Source: Uloborus plumipes
Lineage: Eukaryota > Arthropoda > Arachnida > Araneae > Uloboridae
Reading direction: 5' to 3'
NCBI GenBank assembly: GCA_038373865.1
Contig: JAXGGA010005545.1
Coordinates: 1 to 64,000, forward strand
DNA: 64,000 bases
This document shows positions 45,063 through 56,090 of the stretch, one piece after another. The notes below the pieces were generated by a model, which was not told the DNA's origin, searched no databases, and saw only the letters and a list, made by a program, of their open reading frames with translations. Position numbers and translations under genes: made by a program. Each line of letters starts with the position of its first letter. Positions within the stretch are counted from its first letter, which is position 1.

Positions 45063-45339
45063 TAGAGCCGCTATATAGACAGGCCGACGCATCAAGATTA
45101 AGTTTCACCACTTTGGATCCAATTCCTTAACTTTTACTTTCAAATTTTCATTGTTGCGGAGTAGGGTTACCAGAAAAAAGTTTTGGCACATTGCTAAGCT
45201 TTGCCAAATCCACGTGCCGCTAATAATTGCTCACAGTGAAAAATTACCAAAACGCGATTACTGGCCAGAAAAGACAACCACTCAAACACTCAAACACGCG
45301 CTGGATCCAAAGTGGTGAAACTTAATCTTGATACACCGA
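45063..45339 (+). mobile_element. hAT-like MITE, copy B, inside pol
   Basis: It has a perfect 8-bp duplication CATCTAAC (45055-45062 and 45340-45347), falling inside the RNase H coding sequence just after a TDAS motif. The ends share CACTTTGGATCC and ATCAAGATTAAGTTTCACCA in inverted orientation. The right end lacks the outer ~20 bp present in copy A (38100). The 277+8 bp is a multiple of three, so the reading frame is kept beyond it. Confidence 0.9.
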
Positions 45340-45529
45340 CATCTAACCATTGTATCAGAGCAGCAATGATGCAATTTGTGGACGGAGGATGGCAACCTAT
45401 TGGATTTTTCTCCAAAAAGCTTACCCCCATGCAAGCCGAATGGCCAGCATACTACCGCGAGCTGCTGGTTATCTTTAAGGCTGTGCAGCATTTTCGTCAT
45501 CTTTTGGAAGCTCATCATTGCACGATATA
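45340..45529 (+). pseudogene. pol part 2: RNase H segment
   Basis: This reads HCIRAAMMQFVDGGWQPI, FFSKKLTPMQAEWPAYYREL and HFRHLLEAHHCTIY, the core of a Ty3-type RNase H. It is then interrupted at a TA by the Tc1 element; the next residues are encoded from 46748. Confidence 0.88.
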
Positions 45530-45601
45530 CACTGAAGTGACAAAAGTCATGGGATAGCAATATGCAAATTTTCAGATGGCAGTAGCATCGCATAGAACAG
45601 G

Positions 45602-45608
45602 TATAAAT
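45602..45608 (+). promoter_or_regulatory. Candidate TATA box for the transposase
   Basis: TATAAAT lies 64 bp upstream of the ATG at 45673, the usual spacing for a short 5' UTR in Tc1-like elements. No experimental support is available. Confidence 0.4.
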
Positions 45609-45672
45609 GCGCAGTGCTTTTACAGAGCTTTCATTTCTGTTCAAGTTATTCATGTGAAGAGGTTTTAACGTG

Positions 45673-46716
45673 ATGATGACCGCACGACGTGAATTAACAG
45701 ACTTTGAACGCGGAATGTTAGTTGGAGCTAGACGCATGGGTCATGCCATTTCGGAAATCGTTAGAGAATTCAACATTCCCAGATCCACTGTGTCAAGAGT
45801 GTGCCGAGAGTATGAAATTTCAGGCCTAACATCCCACCATGGACAGCGCAGTGGTCGACCGCCTGCACTTAAAGATCGAGACCGGCGACGTCTGCAAAGA
45901 GTCGTAAATTCTAACAGACAAGCAACACTGCGTCAAATCACCGTAGAAATCAATGTGGGACGTACAATGGACGTGTCTGCTAGAACTGTGCGGAGAAATT
46001 TGGATTTCTTGGGCTATTCCAGCAGAAGACCGACTCGAGTGCCTTTACTGACAGAACGACATCGCTTGCAGCGACTCTCGTGGGCACGTGAGCATATCGG
46101 TTGGTCCCTAGATGAATGGAAAACCGTGGCCTGGTCCGATGAGTCACGATTTCAGCTGGTAAGAGCCGATGGTAGGGTTCGAGTGTGGCGCAGACCCCAC
46201 GAAGCCATGGACCCAAACTGTCAGCAAGGCACTGTTCAAGCTGGTGGTGGCTCCGTAATGGTGTGGGCTGTTTTTTCATGGCATGGACTTGGTCCTCTAG
46301 TGCGACTGGACCGAACATTGACTGGAAATGCTTATGTGCAGCTACTTGGAGATCACTTGCAGCCATTCATGGACTTCATGTACCCAAACAACGATGGGAT
46401 TTTTATGGATGACAATGCGCCATGTCACCGGGCCACAACTGTTCGCAATTGGTTTGAAGAAAATTCTGGACAATTCCAACGAATGATTTGGCCACCTAGA
46501 TCGCCCGACATGAATCCCATTGAGCATTTATGGGACACCATCGAGAGGTCTGTTCGTGCCCAAAATCCTGCCCCATCAACGCTTTCACAATTATGGACGT
46601 CTATCGAGACAGCATGGCTCAATATTCCTGCAGAAGACTTCCAACGACTTGTTGAGTCCATGCCACGTCGAGTTGTTGCACTTCGCCGGGCAAAAGGAGG
46701 GCCGACACGATATTAA
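45673..46716 (+). CDS. Tc1/mariner transposase, DD36E
   Basis: 347 residues with no break, the usual size for the superfamily. The N-terminus has two helix-turn-helix units: ISEIVREFNIPRSTVSRV then a GRPPAL hook and STRTVRRNLDFLGYSSRR-like second domain (seen as SARTVRRNLDFLGY). The catalytic triad is D in AWSDESRF, D in FMDDNAPCH and E in DMNPIEHLW; I count 36 residues between the second Asp and the Glu, against 34 in classic Tc1, which places it with the DD36E group. The ATG at 45673 is the first in frame after the TATA box. The product would bind the 27-bp ends and cut and paste at TA. It uses more G/C than its host surroundings, consistent with recent arrival. Confidence 0.95.
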   Translation: MMTARRELTDFERGMLVGARRMGHAISEIVREFNIPRSTVSRVCREYEISGLTSHHGQRSGRPPALKDRDRRRLQRVVNSNRQATLRQITVEINVGRTMDVSARTVRRNLDFLGYSSRRPTRVPLLTERHRLQRLSWAREHIGWSLDEWKTVAWSDESRFQLVRADGRVRVWRRPHEAMDPNCQQGTVQAGGGSVMVWAVFSWHGLGPLVRLDRTLTGNAYVQLLGDHLQPFMDFMYPNNDGIFMDDNAPCHRATTVRNWFEENSGQFQRMIWPPRSPDMNPIEHLWDTIERSVRAQNPAPSTLSQLWTSIETAWLNIPAEDFQRLVESMPRRVVALRRAKGGPTRY

Positions 46717-46747
46717 GAGGTATCCCATGACTTTTGTCACTTCAGTG

Positions 46748-48304
46748 TATACTGACCACAAACCCATCACGTTCGCCTTTCAGCAGCGACGAGATAAACT
46801 TCCACCGGTTCAGTTAAACCAGTTGTCTTTCATCGGGCAATTCACTACCGACATACAGCATATCAGCGGAGCCGATAATGTGGTTGCGGACACCTTCTCT
46901 CGGATCGCAGCTGTTAACATTTCGCCGGTCAACATCGACGTTTTGGCCAACGCTCAAGCGAACGACCCTGAACTACAGGAACTATTGTCATCAAAGAGCT
47001 CCTCCTTACACCTGGAATCTGTACAATTTCATAATAGTAACACGAGGCTGATTTGCGACACGTCGCTGCCAAAACCAAGGCCCTTCGTTCCGACACCACT
47101 TCGAAAACTGGTATTCAACTCCCTACACGGCCTCAGTCATCCAGGAACCCGGGCATCAGCACGACTAGTATCTTCCCGGTTCGTGTGGCCACGCATTCAG
47201 GGTGACTGCAGAGTTTGGGCCCGAGCTTGTCAGCAATGTCAACAAGCAAAGGTGGGGCGACACGTCCTTTCACCACTGAAGGAATTCACTTTACCGCAAT
47301 CTAGATTCCGACACGTGCACATTGACCTGGTTGGACCTCTTCCTTTGGTGAAGAACTACCAATACTTGATGACTGCCGTTGACCGCTTTTCTCGATGGCC
47401 AGATTCTTGGCCACTGGAAGGGATCACAGCCGAAGAAGTCGCCCACGCCTTCGTCACTGGATGGATCTCTCGATTTGGTTGTCCCGAAACCATCACAACA
47501 GATCAGGGGCGACAATTTGAGGCGCAATTGTTCTCGCAGCTAGGAAAATACTCCGGTTTCTGGCGCTCTCGTACCACAAGCTATCATCCGTGTTCCAATA
47601 GCATGGTGGAACGTTTTCACCGCCAACTGAAAGCCTCCTTGATGTGCCATAACGACTCTTCATGGCTGGAAGCGCTTCCGATGGTTCTTGGTATCCGCAG
47701 TGCCATTAAAGAGGACCTTAACGCATCAGCAGCTGAGCTAGTTTATGGAGAGCCATTACGCCTCCCAGGTGAAATGCTAACAAGAAATGATGATCAATCC
47801 ATGGATGTTAGATCCATGGTCGATCGGCTCCGTTGTTACATGGCCCGACTGCGGCCTGTACCGGGGTCACGGCACGGCATACGTCGAACTTTTGTACACA
47901 AGGACTTAGCTACATGCACGCATATGTTTTTAAGAGATGATACAGTACGAAACTCGTTAGTTCCTCCCTACTTAGGTCCCTACCGAGTGGTCGAGCGCAA
48001 CGACAAAACGGTGGTCCTCAAAATTGGTGTCAAAGACGTTAGGGTATCCATCGATAGAGTGAAACCCGGTTACACACTCAACGATGAGCAGGATCAGGCA
48101 GCGACAAACCACTCCCAGGCTCTCCCAAACCTGAACTCTTCAGCTGACTCAGGGTCTACCTCACCAAAACAAAATAATAAGCAGCCTGGCATCCTCAAGA
48201 CTCCGGGCTACACTACACGTTCAGGTCGCCACGTCCGGTTCAAAATACCGTATGTTGGAACCATATACTACCCAGGGGGGTATTGTGGCTTCCAAAAGAT
48301 TTGA
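46748..48304 (+). pseudogene. pol part 3: RNase H end, integrase and C-terminal tail
   Basis: It resumes with TDHKPITFAFQQRRDKLPPV and ISGADNVVADTFSRI. Next comes the integrase zinc domain (HGLSHPGTRASARLV and CQQCQQAKVGRH), then core residues in HVHIDLVGPLP, TTDQGRQFEAQ and NSMVERFHRQLK, supplying the D,D,E triad. The tail ends PYLGPYRVVERNDKTVVLKI and a Ser/Asn-rich stretch, with the stop (48302-48304) inside the 3' LTR. The frame is open throughout. An apparent start upstream at 46520 lies inside the Tc1 element and is not real. Confidence 0.9.
48270..48280 (+). promoter_or_regulatory. Polypurine tract before the 3' LTR
   Basis: CCAGGGGGGTA-like purine run just upstream of TGTGG at 48284, the expected site of plus-strand DNA priming. 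Confidence 0.6.
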
Positions 48305-48455
48305 AGTGAAGATATTTTGATAAAGATGATCTGATGACGGTAGCGCGAGCTCATGGAGCGAGCGCAAACGTTCGATAAATAAATTGAAGATTTATATAAC
48401 AGACAAGGTTTTACAGTTGTAATCTACGTTAATAAAAGATATATTTTACACTAAA
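48284..48455 (+). repeat. 3' LTR of the Ty3-type element
   Basis: It begins TGTGGCTTCCAAAAGATTTG and ends TACACTAAA, 172 bp like the 5' copy, with three differences. It is followed by the target duplication CCTT. Confidence 0.93.
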
Positions 48456-48459
48456 CCTT

Positions 48460-50430
48460 TATTTCAACAAAAACTACCCAAAATCTTCAGGGTCAAATAC
48501 AATTTCAAAGAACAACTTTCAAACTTCTGTTGAAACTCATTTTTAACAGACTTCAACAAAGGAGGAGGTTATACAATTCGTCGGAGTTTTTTTTTTTATG
48601 TTATAAGATACAAAATACGAAGACGCCTGCACCGATTTCAAAAATTCTTTTTTTGTTTGAGAGTTTCCCTTCCAATTGGTCCCTTCATCTCATGGTCCGA
48701 GTTTGATAACAGGAACCTGCAGAAATATCGTGACAGTAATCGTAATAATGACAATTTTGGATACAAGGCTTCTCTGGATTACATAAAGAAATTCATTTCT
48801 ATGGTTCTTTTTATCTTCATCTAATGCTGATTAGAGCTCCTGTAGAAGACAGGCTGACCTATGCCGCCATTTTGATGCCCACGGTCTCAGATGTAAACAA
48901 GAGCACGCTGCTATGTTGGCGCCTTTATCGCTTTTATTGTGCGTTTTACAATTTCGTTAAAAATAAATTTCCGAGTTGCGTATCAAAAAAAAAAAAAAAA
49001 GTCTTATCCTTTGGAAACGTGAATATACAAATGAAAAAATTTTTGAAAAAAAAAAATCAACATTTTACAGTATCATATTTTATTTACATGGAATTATAAT
49101 GCAAATGAACTTTAATAAGAAAATTAAGTACTGTTTAAGGAGTTCTTTCTCTGAGAATTAATTTCTCGGTGATTTTGCGAATTTTACCGAAAGTTTCTTC
49201 TATATATAAAGTTCAAATTATTCATGGGGCTTAAATTTTGGCATTTACAGCACGCTCAAGTATTTTCCCAAAATAATTTCTTTTAATTCTGTATAATTGG
49301 GTGAATTCTAAGGCAAGTAAAATGTATTTTTCAAAATTGGCTGTGAGTTTATATGAGGTATAATAACTAAAACTGGATGAGTAAATAAATAAATACCTCC
49401 ACTAAAAAATGTATGAACTTATGTCCAACAATAAAATGTAGAATTTTAAAAAATAAAAACCTAATAAATAGATGATGTCAATTTTAATTACTTTTTTAAA
49501 GTGCCTTTCTGAACTGACGTTTTTGTTGATGATTCCTAAAGAAGCGATTTACTGTCAAGGATCTCTCAGTTATTGTTTACTTCAGAAGAAAATTATCCAA
49601 CTAAAAACTACTTATAACTTAAAAGTTGAGCATGAAACCTGAATGAATTTTCAAAAGATGACATTTAAATATAAGAGCTGGCCAAGGAAATCAATCTTCA
49701 ATTATTTGCTTAAAAATTTCAATTTTTAATGTTATAAAAACATTGCTTTGATTTGTTTGAAGTAGTAATGAAAAATCAGACATTCAATTACGACGCATTC
49801 CTCGCAAAATTAAAAGTACGACGAGTGTTTAAATTTGTTTGGCGATAAACATTGGTAAGAAAAACATTTTACCGCCAAGATTTATGGCAAACCTGTTATT
49901 TCTTAAGGTCTTGTTTTTTTAATTACTACAACAAAAGTTTCAGTGTGTAGACCAGTTTTTGGTTTAATTCGGGAAAAAGAATACACTTCATAACAAATTC
50001 TAACCAAATGGATAAGGTATCCATAAAAAAACAAGCGCACTAACTATGCAAAGTTGGAAATTTTTAGGCGGAATCCAATTTTTGTGCCGGCAGTTCATAA
50101 TCCAATTCTTCCTTCTTTTTTCACATGTTGAGAACCTAAACATTCGGATTTTATTCCTCGAGTGATTGCTATAATTTATTGCAGCACAATCACCCATTTT
50201 TCTGTTTATAAACCTACAAACCGGCGAGGTTTTTGTTTGCAGACGACACAGTTCCTATTTCTACAGCGAAAAACTAGTATTGCTTTGAAATATAAATTAG
50301 TTGAAAAACCTTTAATATTTAAATGGGTTTGACTAAACTTGAACACACATAAATACCAAAGGAAAAACAAAGATTAGTTTTTAGTGTCAATCGTTTAAAA
50401 TTTTAGACGCGTTGATAGTTTTTTTCTTCT
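48460..50430. other. Gene-free AT-rich stretch
   Basis: Apart from a weak GCACCGATTTCAAAAATTC relic near 48632 and TTTGGCGATAAACATTGG near 49840, I see nothing I can name. The small frames at 48824-49161 contain poly-Lys from A runs and are not credible genes. Confidence 0.45.
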
Positions 50431-51195
50431 TTTTACTTCCTTTTACGTAGTAAAGGAAGTATTGTGATCGCGAAAAAAAATCACTCAAATTCGGGTCTAA
50501 ATTTTGATTTTGCTCACCCCTGAATGAATGTTGAGTCGTTTTTTCGACCTGTCAGCACGTGCATATGTACCTGCCAACATATAACCAGCCGAAAAATCAT
50601 TTTCAACCACCCCCGAGTTAATTACGACGAGTTTCCTCGTGACGTCTGTATGTGCGTATGTGGGTCGCATAACTCAAAAACTAAATGCCATAGAAGCTTT
50701 TAGCTTGGTATGTAGGCTCTGAGGATGGTCTAGTTGTGCACCTCCCCTTGTGGGTGCATTTGAATGTTCCCAAGGGGGTGTTTTACCCCTTTTTTGGGGT
50801 GAATCAGTGTTAATTTCAATGCAGACTCAAGTGATATGAATTGGCGCGACCACTTGGCGATATGTCGCCAAGCTTTTGGTCGCCAAGTGTTTGACGCCAA
50901 CTTGGCGACATATCGCCAAGTTGGCGACAAATTTGGCGAAAAAAAATATTTTTGAATTTGGGTTCAATTTGGCGCTATTGACGATATTTCGTGAAAAATC
51001 CACTGAATGATGTTAAAATCGGCGATATTTAGAAAATGAATCATTGTAAAACATTTGTTTTCATTGTTTCGTGGCAAACTAGGGGTGTAAATGTTCAAAT
51101 TGCTATCTTGCTCACTCCTAGCACTATTTTAACACTAAGGCATCTACAAAGAAATTTACACGTAAAAGGAAGTAGTGTGGGACCCATACCAGATT
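50431..51195 (-). mobile_element. Hairpin-ended CTTCC repeat, copy 6
   Basis: Minus orientation, full length: hairpin ACTTCCTTTTACGTAGTAAA at the left and the TCTGGTATGGGTCCCACACT end at the right. It has the same internal order as the other copies. No common target duplication is seen. Confidence 0.87.
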
Positions 51196-51332
51196 TTTCT
51201 TAAACAGTTTATTTTATGGAGCATTTACTTAGGAAAATTAGGTGAAGTTTCGTAATGGAAACATTACCTTATTTCAGAAGTCCATTTACCCTAAAAAGAA
51301 TAAAATAAAAATGTGTTTGAAAAAAAAATTGA

Positions 51333-51440
51333 ACCGACTTCAGAACTTCAGTCGAAAGGTGCTCTAAAAAGTAAAAAATAATTTTATTCTTTGAACACCA
51401 TCGATACTACATGTAAACAGAAGTTTTGAAGTCAATGCAA
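51333..51440 (-). repeat. Dispersed GCCGACTTC repeat, copy 5
   Basis: ACCGACTTCAGAACTTCAG and GAACACCATCGATACTACAT then GTTTTGAAGTC match the family in reverse. Around 51728 GTCAATGCGATTAA begins another copy, interrupted by the MITE at 51741. Confidence 0.6.
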
Positions 51441-51770
51441 AAACTATATTTAAAATGATGTTTTACTGCATTTTGCTAAACTTTTCAGAGAAACCATTGA
51501 AAGTTAAGTGCTTAATATTTGTACCATTACATCAACATGTGGTTGTCAATGTTTTATTTCTAATGCAGCAGGTGAATAGGAAGACAATTCTTTCACCGTA
51601 AAAAAAAAACAAAAGAAAAGATACAAGGAGAACATATATACAGAGTTCATGGCGCAAGTCTAGACAACAGCTATCTAGCTTCCCAGTATCTGGAGTAGAT
51701 GGAAAGTTCTTTGGTTGTCTTTAGTTGTCAATGCGATTAACCCATTAATGCCTGACATTTTTTTTCCCAA

Positions 51771-52169
51771 TGTTGAATATTTAATTTTTAGTTCTATTTG
51801 CATATCTTTTCTTTATTTTTAGTTAAGCTTTTTGTTTCAAGTTTTGGTTTGGCAGCATTTGAAAGAAGCAGACGATAAATTAATAATCGCTTGGAATTCT
51901 ATAATTTTTGTCATTCTTGAAACATGAACTCTTGATACTTGATCGCGATTTTGTTCTGAGCATTCTTGATATGCCAAATTTAGCCATTCTTGATGAAATG
52001 TAAATATTGTAAATAAAGTGTTTTAATTTATTTAAATTATCGTTAAGTGTTCCTTGAAGAACATGAACAGCTTGACATATGGAATTAAAATAACTGAATT
52101 CTTGAAGAAGTATTTAGAAGTCTTGATCTTCTATTGAAGCTTGAAATTATCCCGAATATATTTTTTTTA
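51771..52169 (+). repeat. 5' LTR of the BEL/Pao element
   Basis: It runs from TGTTGAATATTTAATTTTTA to CGAATATATTTTTTTTA. AATAAAGTGTTTTAATTT near 52013 is a likely polyadenylation signal. It is identical to the 3' LTR except for four transitions. Confidence 0.95.
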
Positions 52170-52187
52170 TGGTGCCGAAACCCGGGA
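52170..52187 (+). promoter_or_regulatory. Primer binding site complementary to tRNA-Phe
   Basis: TGGTGCCGAAACCCGGGA directly abuts the LTR and is the exact 18-base complement of the 3' end of animal tRNA-Phe (with CCA). The tRNA sequence is recalled, not searched. Confidence 0.82.
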
Positions 52188-52282
52188 ACAGTGGAATAAA
52201 AGGTAAGCTGTACCTTTTTCTTCATTGTTAAATTTGGAACTGTGTAAATTTAAGAAGTTTCCTGAAATAAATTTTAATAAAC

Positions 52283-55200
52283 ATGAATGAGTTAGAAAGA
52301 ACAAATTTGAATTCTTTAGAAAAATTGAAAAATAAAAGAGCAACTGTTAGAACGACCGTAACTAAACTAGTAACAAAATGTGAAAAGTTATTATTAAATG
52401 TCACAGAAATTGCAGATTTTGATTCTGTAAGCGAATCGTTGGAAATCTTAATTGAAAAAGAAAAATTGTTAAAAGAATTCGATTCCGAAATTAATGATTT
52501 AATAACCGACAAAGATGAATATGAAAAAGAAGTAAATACCGTTGAAGAATATTCTAACAGAATATTAAGCTTGAAATTTAGGCTTAAGAATGCACTAATA
52601 AAGCGTAACGTAGATAAGGAATTTAACGCACTTGATTTCACTGATAAGGATTCTATGGTTGAAAATAAAAGGGCTTCTGCAGTAAAACTGCCTAAATTGC
52701 AGATAAATAAATTCAATGGAGATTCGAGTCAGTTTCTCGAGTTTTTCAATCAGTTTTCTAACTCAATTGATTCGAATGAATCTTTGACTGCAATTGAAAA
52801 ATTTCAGTATTTAAAGTCACTGCTGTCAGGACCTGCGTATAATGTTGTAGCGGGATTTCAATTGACTGATAAAAATTATAATGTATGTTTGAAATTGCTT
52901 GAAGAGCGATATGGAAGACGAGAAAACATAATCAGTTGCCACATGAATAAAATTCTAAATCTTGAAGGAGTGAAGTCTTCTAATAATGTTAAGGGTTTAA
53001 GAAAACTTTATGATGACGTAGAAGTTAGTGTAAGAAATCTCGAAGTAATGGGAGTTACATCAGGCTCTTATGGGCATTTGTTACTGCCTATATTGCTAAA
53101 ATTGTTACCTGAAAATTTAATATTAGAATTTCAAAGAAAACGGGATCCAGATAAAGACGCAGAAGTTGCCGAATTAATTAATTTTATTAAAGATGAACTT
53201 AGATGTCGCGAAGCTACCAGTGGGATACTCTCTTCAGCTAAAACTTCTGAAGGTTCTCAAATTAAACATCAAAATTTTTCTCCTGGAAACAGTATACCTT
53301 CGGCTGCTGCTTTAAATGCCAATGTGAAGCAGTTCTGCATATTTTGCAACGCTTCAGAACATAAGGGAATAAATTGCACAAAACTCACGGATGAACAAAA
53401 AAGATATAAATTAAAAAAGGAAGGACGTTGTTATAAATGTTTCTTTAAATCTCATTTATCAACAGATTGCAAATCTAAGATAAATCCCTGTACAAAATGT
53501 GGTAGTTGTAACCATAACTATTTATTTTGCTTTAAAGAAAAGAAAACAGAAAGTTCCGAGAATAACAAAATGGCGGCAATTGTATCTATGATGTCAGAAC
53601 AAGAAACTAAACAAAATAATTCGACGCTTTTACAAACTTGCTGTGTGTCTGTATCTGCTGGAAATAAATGCATATTAACGAGGGTTCTTTGTGACAGTGG
53701 GTCAGAAAGGTGTTTTGTGAAAAGTTCTTTAGTGAAAGAACTGAAATTGAAAGCTATTAGGAAAGAGAATTTGTTAATTTACCCCTTTGGGCAGAGACAA
53801 CCTTCTGAATCTTGTTATGACGTGGTTGTTCTAGAACTTAATAGTATCGTACATCCTCGCAACTCTGTTAAAATAGAAGCTCTTGTTGTACCCAATATTA
53901 CTGGAGCTAAAATAAAACCTGTAGCCGTTGAAGTCATTGAAGCCATGAGAAAAAGGGGTTATACACCCTCAGATGTGGGTCTTGAATCGGAAATTGAAAT
54001 ATTGTTAGGTTCTGATTTCTTATGGAAAGTTCAAAAAGGAATTGTGGAAAACTTAACTAAAGAGCTGTATGTCGCTGACACCATATTCGGCCATACTGTT
54101 CAGGGAAGAACGGATTCTAATAAAATGGACATAAATTGTCTAAGGGTTTCTATTGGGTCTATAGATGCTCAGCTAAAAGCATTTTGGGATTTAGAAAATC
54201 TCGGTATAATAGAAAATAATGAAAAAAACATTACCGATTTAGAAATGGTAAAGGAATTTGAAGCCAATTTAAAATTTGTCAACGGTCGTTATGAAACACG
54301 GTTATTGTGGAAGGATTCTAAAGAGTCACTTGGAAATAATCTAGAAATAGCGAAATCAAGGTTTTTGAATTTAGAAAAGAAATTCCAGAATAACCAATCC
54401 CTGTTTGCAGATTACAATTCCATTTTGCGAGATCAATTAGAACAAAATATAATACAAATTTGTCCTGAAAATCTCGCTAATAACGACTGTTATTACATGC
54501 CGCATAGACCTGTAATTCGTGAAGATAAAACTACAACAAAAACGAGAATTGTTTATGATGCGTTATCAAACCAAGCTGGTTGTTCGTCGCTAAATGAATG
54601 TTTAAATCCTGGCCCTAATTTGAATCCAAATATATTAACAGTAATTTTAAAATTTCGTGAACATAAAATTGCATTTTCAGCCGATATTGAAAAGGCTTTC
54701 CTCCAAATATCTATCGCTGAAGAAGACCGTAACTATTTAAGGTTTTTATACTATAAGAATTTTGATAAAGATGATGAAGTCATTCCCTATAAAATGTCAA
54801 GATGTACTTTTGGCGTAACTTGCAGCCCATTCATTCTCTCTTGTACAGTAAAACATCACATAAACCAATATAAAACATCGCATGCGAAAACAGTTGATAT
54901 GCTAAATTCGTACCTATTTGTCGATGATTTGTTTTTCGGGGCAGATTCTACCCAAGAAGCTTTTAAATTATCTGTAGAAGCTGTTGACATTATGAAGGAA
55001 GGGGGAATGAACTTGAGAAAGTTTGAAACTAATTCAGAAGAACTTAGAGCTAAATGGAATGAGCAGGACTGTATTGATAATAATTTTAATTCTGATAACA
55101 CTTCGCTAAAAGTGCTGGGGTTGATCTGGAACTGCGAAAATGACACTTTGAGTCTAGATTTTCGTCATTTGTTATCAAAAATTAATGATAACTGTACTAA

Positions 55201-55870
55201 ACGAAATGTCCTGAGAATTGCAGCTATGATTTTTGATCCGGTTGGATTCATAGCACCCTTTGTCATTCGTATAAAATGCTTCTTGCAAGAACTATGGATA
55301 GCGGGACTGGATTGGGATGAAAATTTTTCTAGTGAGCTACAAACTAACTGGAAAAGTTGGCTTTCAGAAATTAAAGATCTAAATCAATTGACAATTTCAA
55401 GGCATTACTTTGACTCTCTAGTAATCACAGAAAAAACTAATATTCAATTGCATGTTTTTTCTGACGCAAATCCAAAGGCGTATGGTGCAGTAGCATATTT
55501 GCGTTATCAAACATCTGAAGGTAATTTCAAGACCAGTTTTGTAATGTCTAAATCAAGGGTTGCACCACTCAAGAAAATTACACTACCGCGACTTGAACTA
55601 ATGGGTGCACTTATTGGTGCAAGGATCGTAAAATATATTAAACCTTTTCTCTTAGTATCGGACATTTTTTGTTGGACTGATTCGGAAATCGTTCTTCATT
55701 GGATACAGGGTACAAAAGAAAAATGGAAACCTTTTGTTGCTAACCGCATTGCGGAAATACATGAATTATCAGATCCTAATTCATGGGGGCATTGTGAGTC
55801 AAAAATGAACCCTGCAGACCTAATTACTAGAGGTTGTTCTGCAAAATCCCTTATAAGTTCTAAAATATGA
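52283..55870 (+). pseudogene. BEL/Pao gag-pol, first part (to an internal TGA)
   Basis: 1195 codons. Residues 1-130 are coiled-coil-like and acidic. About 135-320 is the DUF1759-type gag core (KLPKLQINKFNGDSSQFLEF). Zinc knuckles follow at about 350-415 (CIFCNASEHKGINC, CYKCFFKSHLSTDC). The DUF1758-type protease has CDSGSERCFV (about 470, DSG in place of DTG). Reverse transcriptase has IVYDALS, FSADIEKAFLQI (about 800) and catalytic FVDDLFFG (about 880). RNase H has HVFSDANPKAYGAV (about 1061), LPRLELMGALIGARI and CWTDSEIVLHWI. The frame stops at TGA where relatives have Trp; reading continues in the same frame to the Helitron. The start is the ATG at 52283, ~95 bp after the primer site. Confidence 0.95.
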
Positions 55871-56090
55871 AGGAACGGTCCAGAATTTCTTTCCCTACCT
55901 GAAGAACAATGGCCAAGTTTTAAAAAGCGCACAAAACAATTACCCGATGTTTCTGATGAACTCTCTCGAAAATCTACCAACATTCTTTCTTGTGTACTAA
56001 ATAAAAATGAAAATGATCCAATCTTGAATTTAGCAAAATATAGTTCTTTAACAAAACTTTATCGCGTTACAGCATGGGTTTTCAAATTTA
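55871..56090 (+). pseudogene. BEL/Pao pol segment between the stop and the Helitron
   Basis: It continues in the gag-pol frame without stops: GPEFLSLPEEQWPSFKKR and SSLTKLYRVTAWVFKF, typical of the region linking RNase H to integrase in BEL/Pao elements. It ends at A56090, the Helitron insertion point. Confidence 0.88.

Larger units (their letters stand above)
45530..46747 (+). mobile_element. Tc1/mariner element, DD36E type, apparently complete
   Basis: It has perfect 27-bp terminal inverted repeats (45530-45556 and 46721-46747) starting CACTGAAGTGACAAAAGTCA, flanked by TA on both sides (45528-45529 and 46748-46749). The 1218-bp element carries one uninterrupted transposase frame. Removing it with one TA restores the retrotransposon's reading frame. 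Identical ends and an open frame indicate a young, possibly active copy. Confidence 0.96.
42431..48455 (+). mobile_element. Ty3-type LTR retrotransposon, CsRn1-like clade, with two insertions
   Basis: 172-bp LTRs flank gag and pol, with the 4-bp duplication CCTT (42427-42430 and 48456-48459). Removing the MITE (277+8 bp) and the Tc1 element (1218+2 bp) leaves ~4.5 kb. A Cys-His-Cys-Cys gag motif and a primer site resembling tRNA-Trp place it near CsRn1/Kabuki. The LTRs differ at 3 of 172 sites. Damage: a gag stop, a one-base pol shift and both insertions, so this copy is dead. Confidence 0.93.

Noticed and set aside
46520..46747. Apparent N-terminal extension of the Ty3 pol frame
   Set aside because: These bases are the 3' end of the Tc1 element read in another frame.
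48824..49161. Two overlapping Lys-rich frames
   Set aside because: Created by long A runs; no splice sites or conserved residues.
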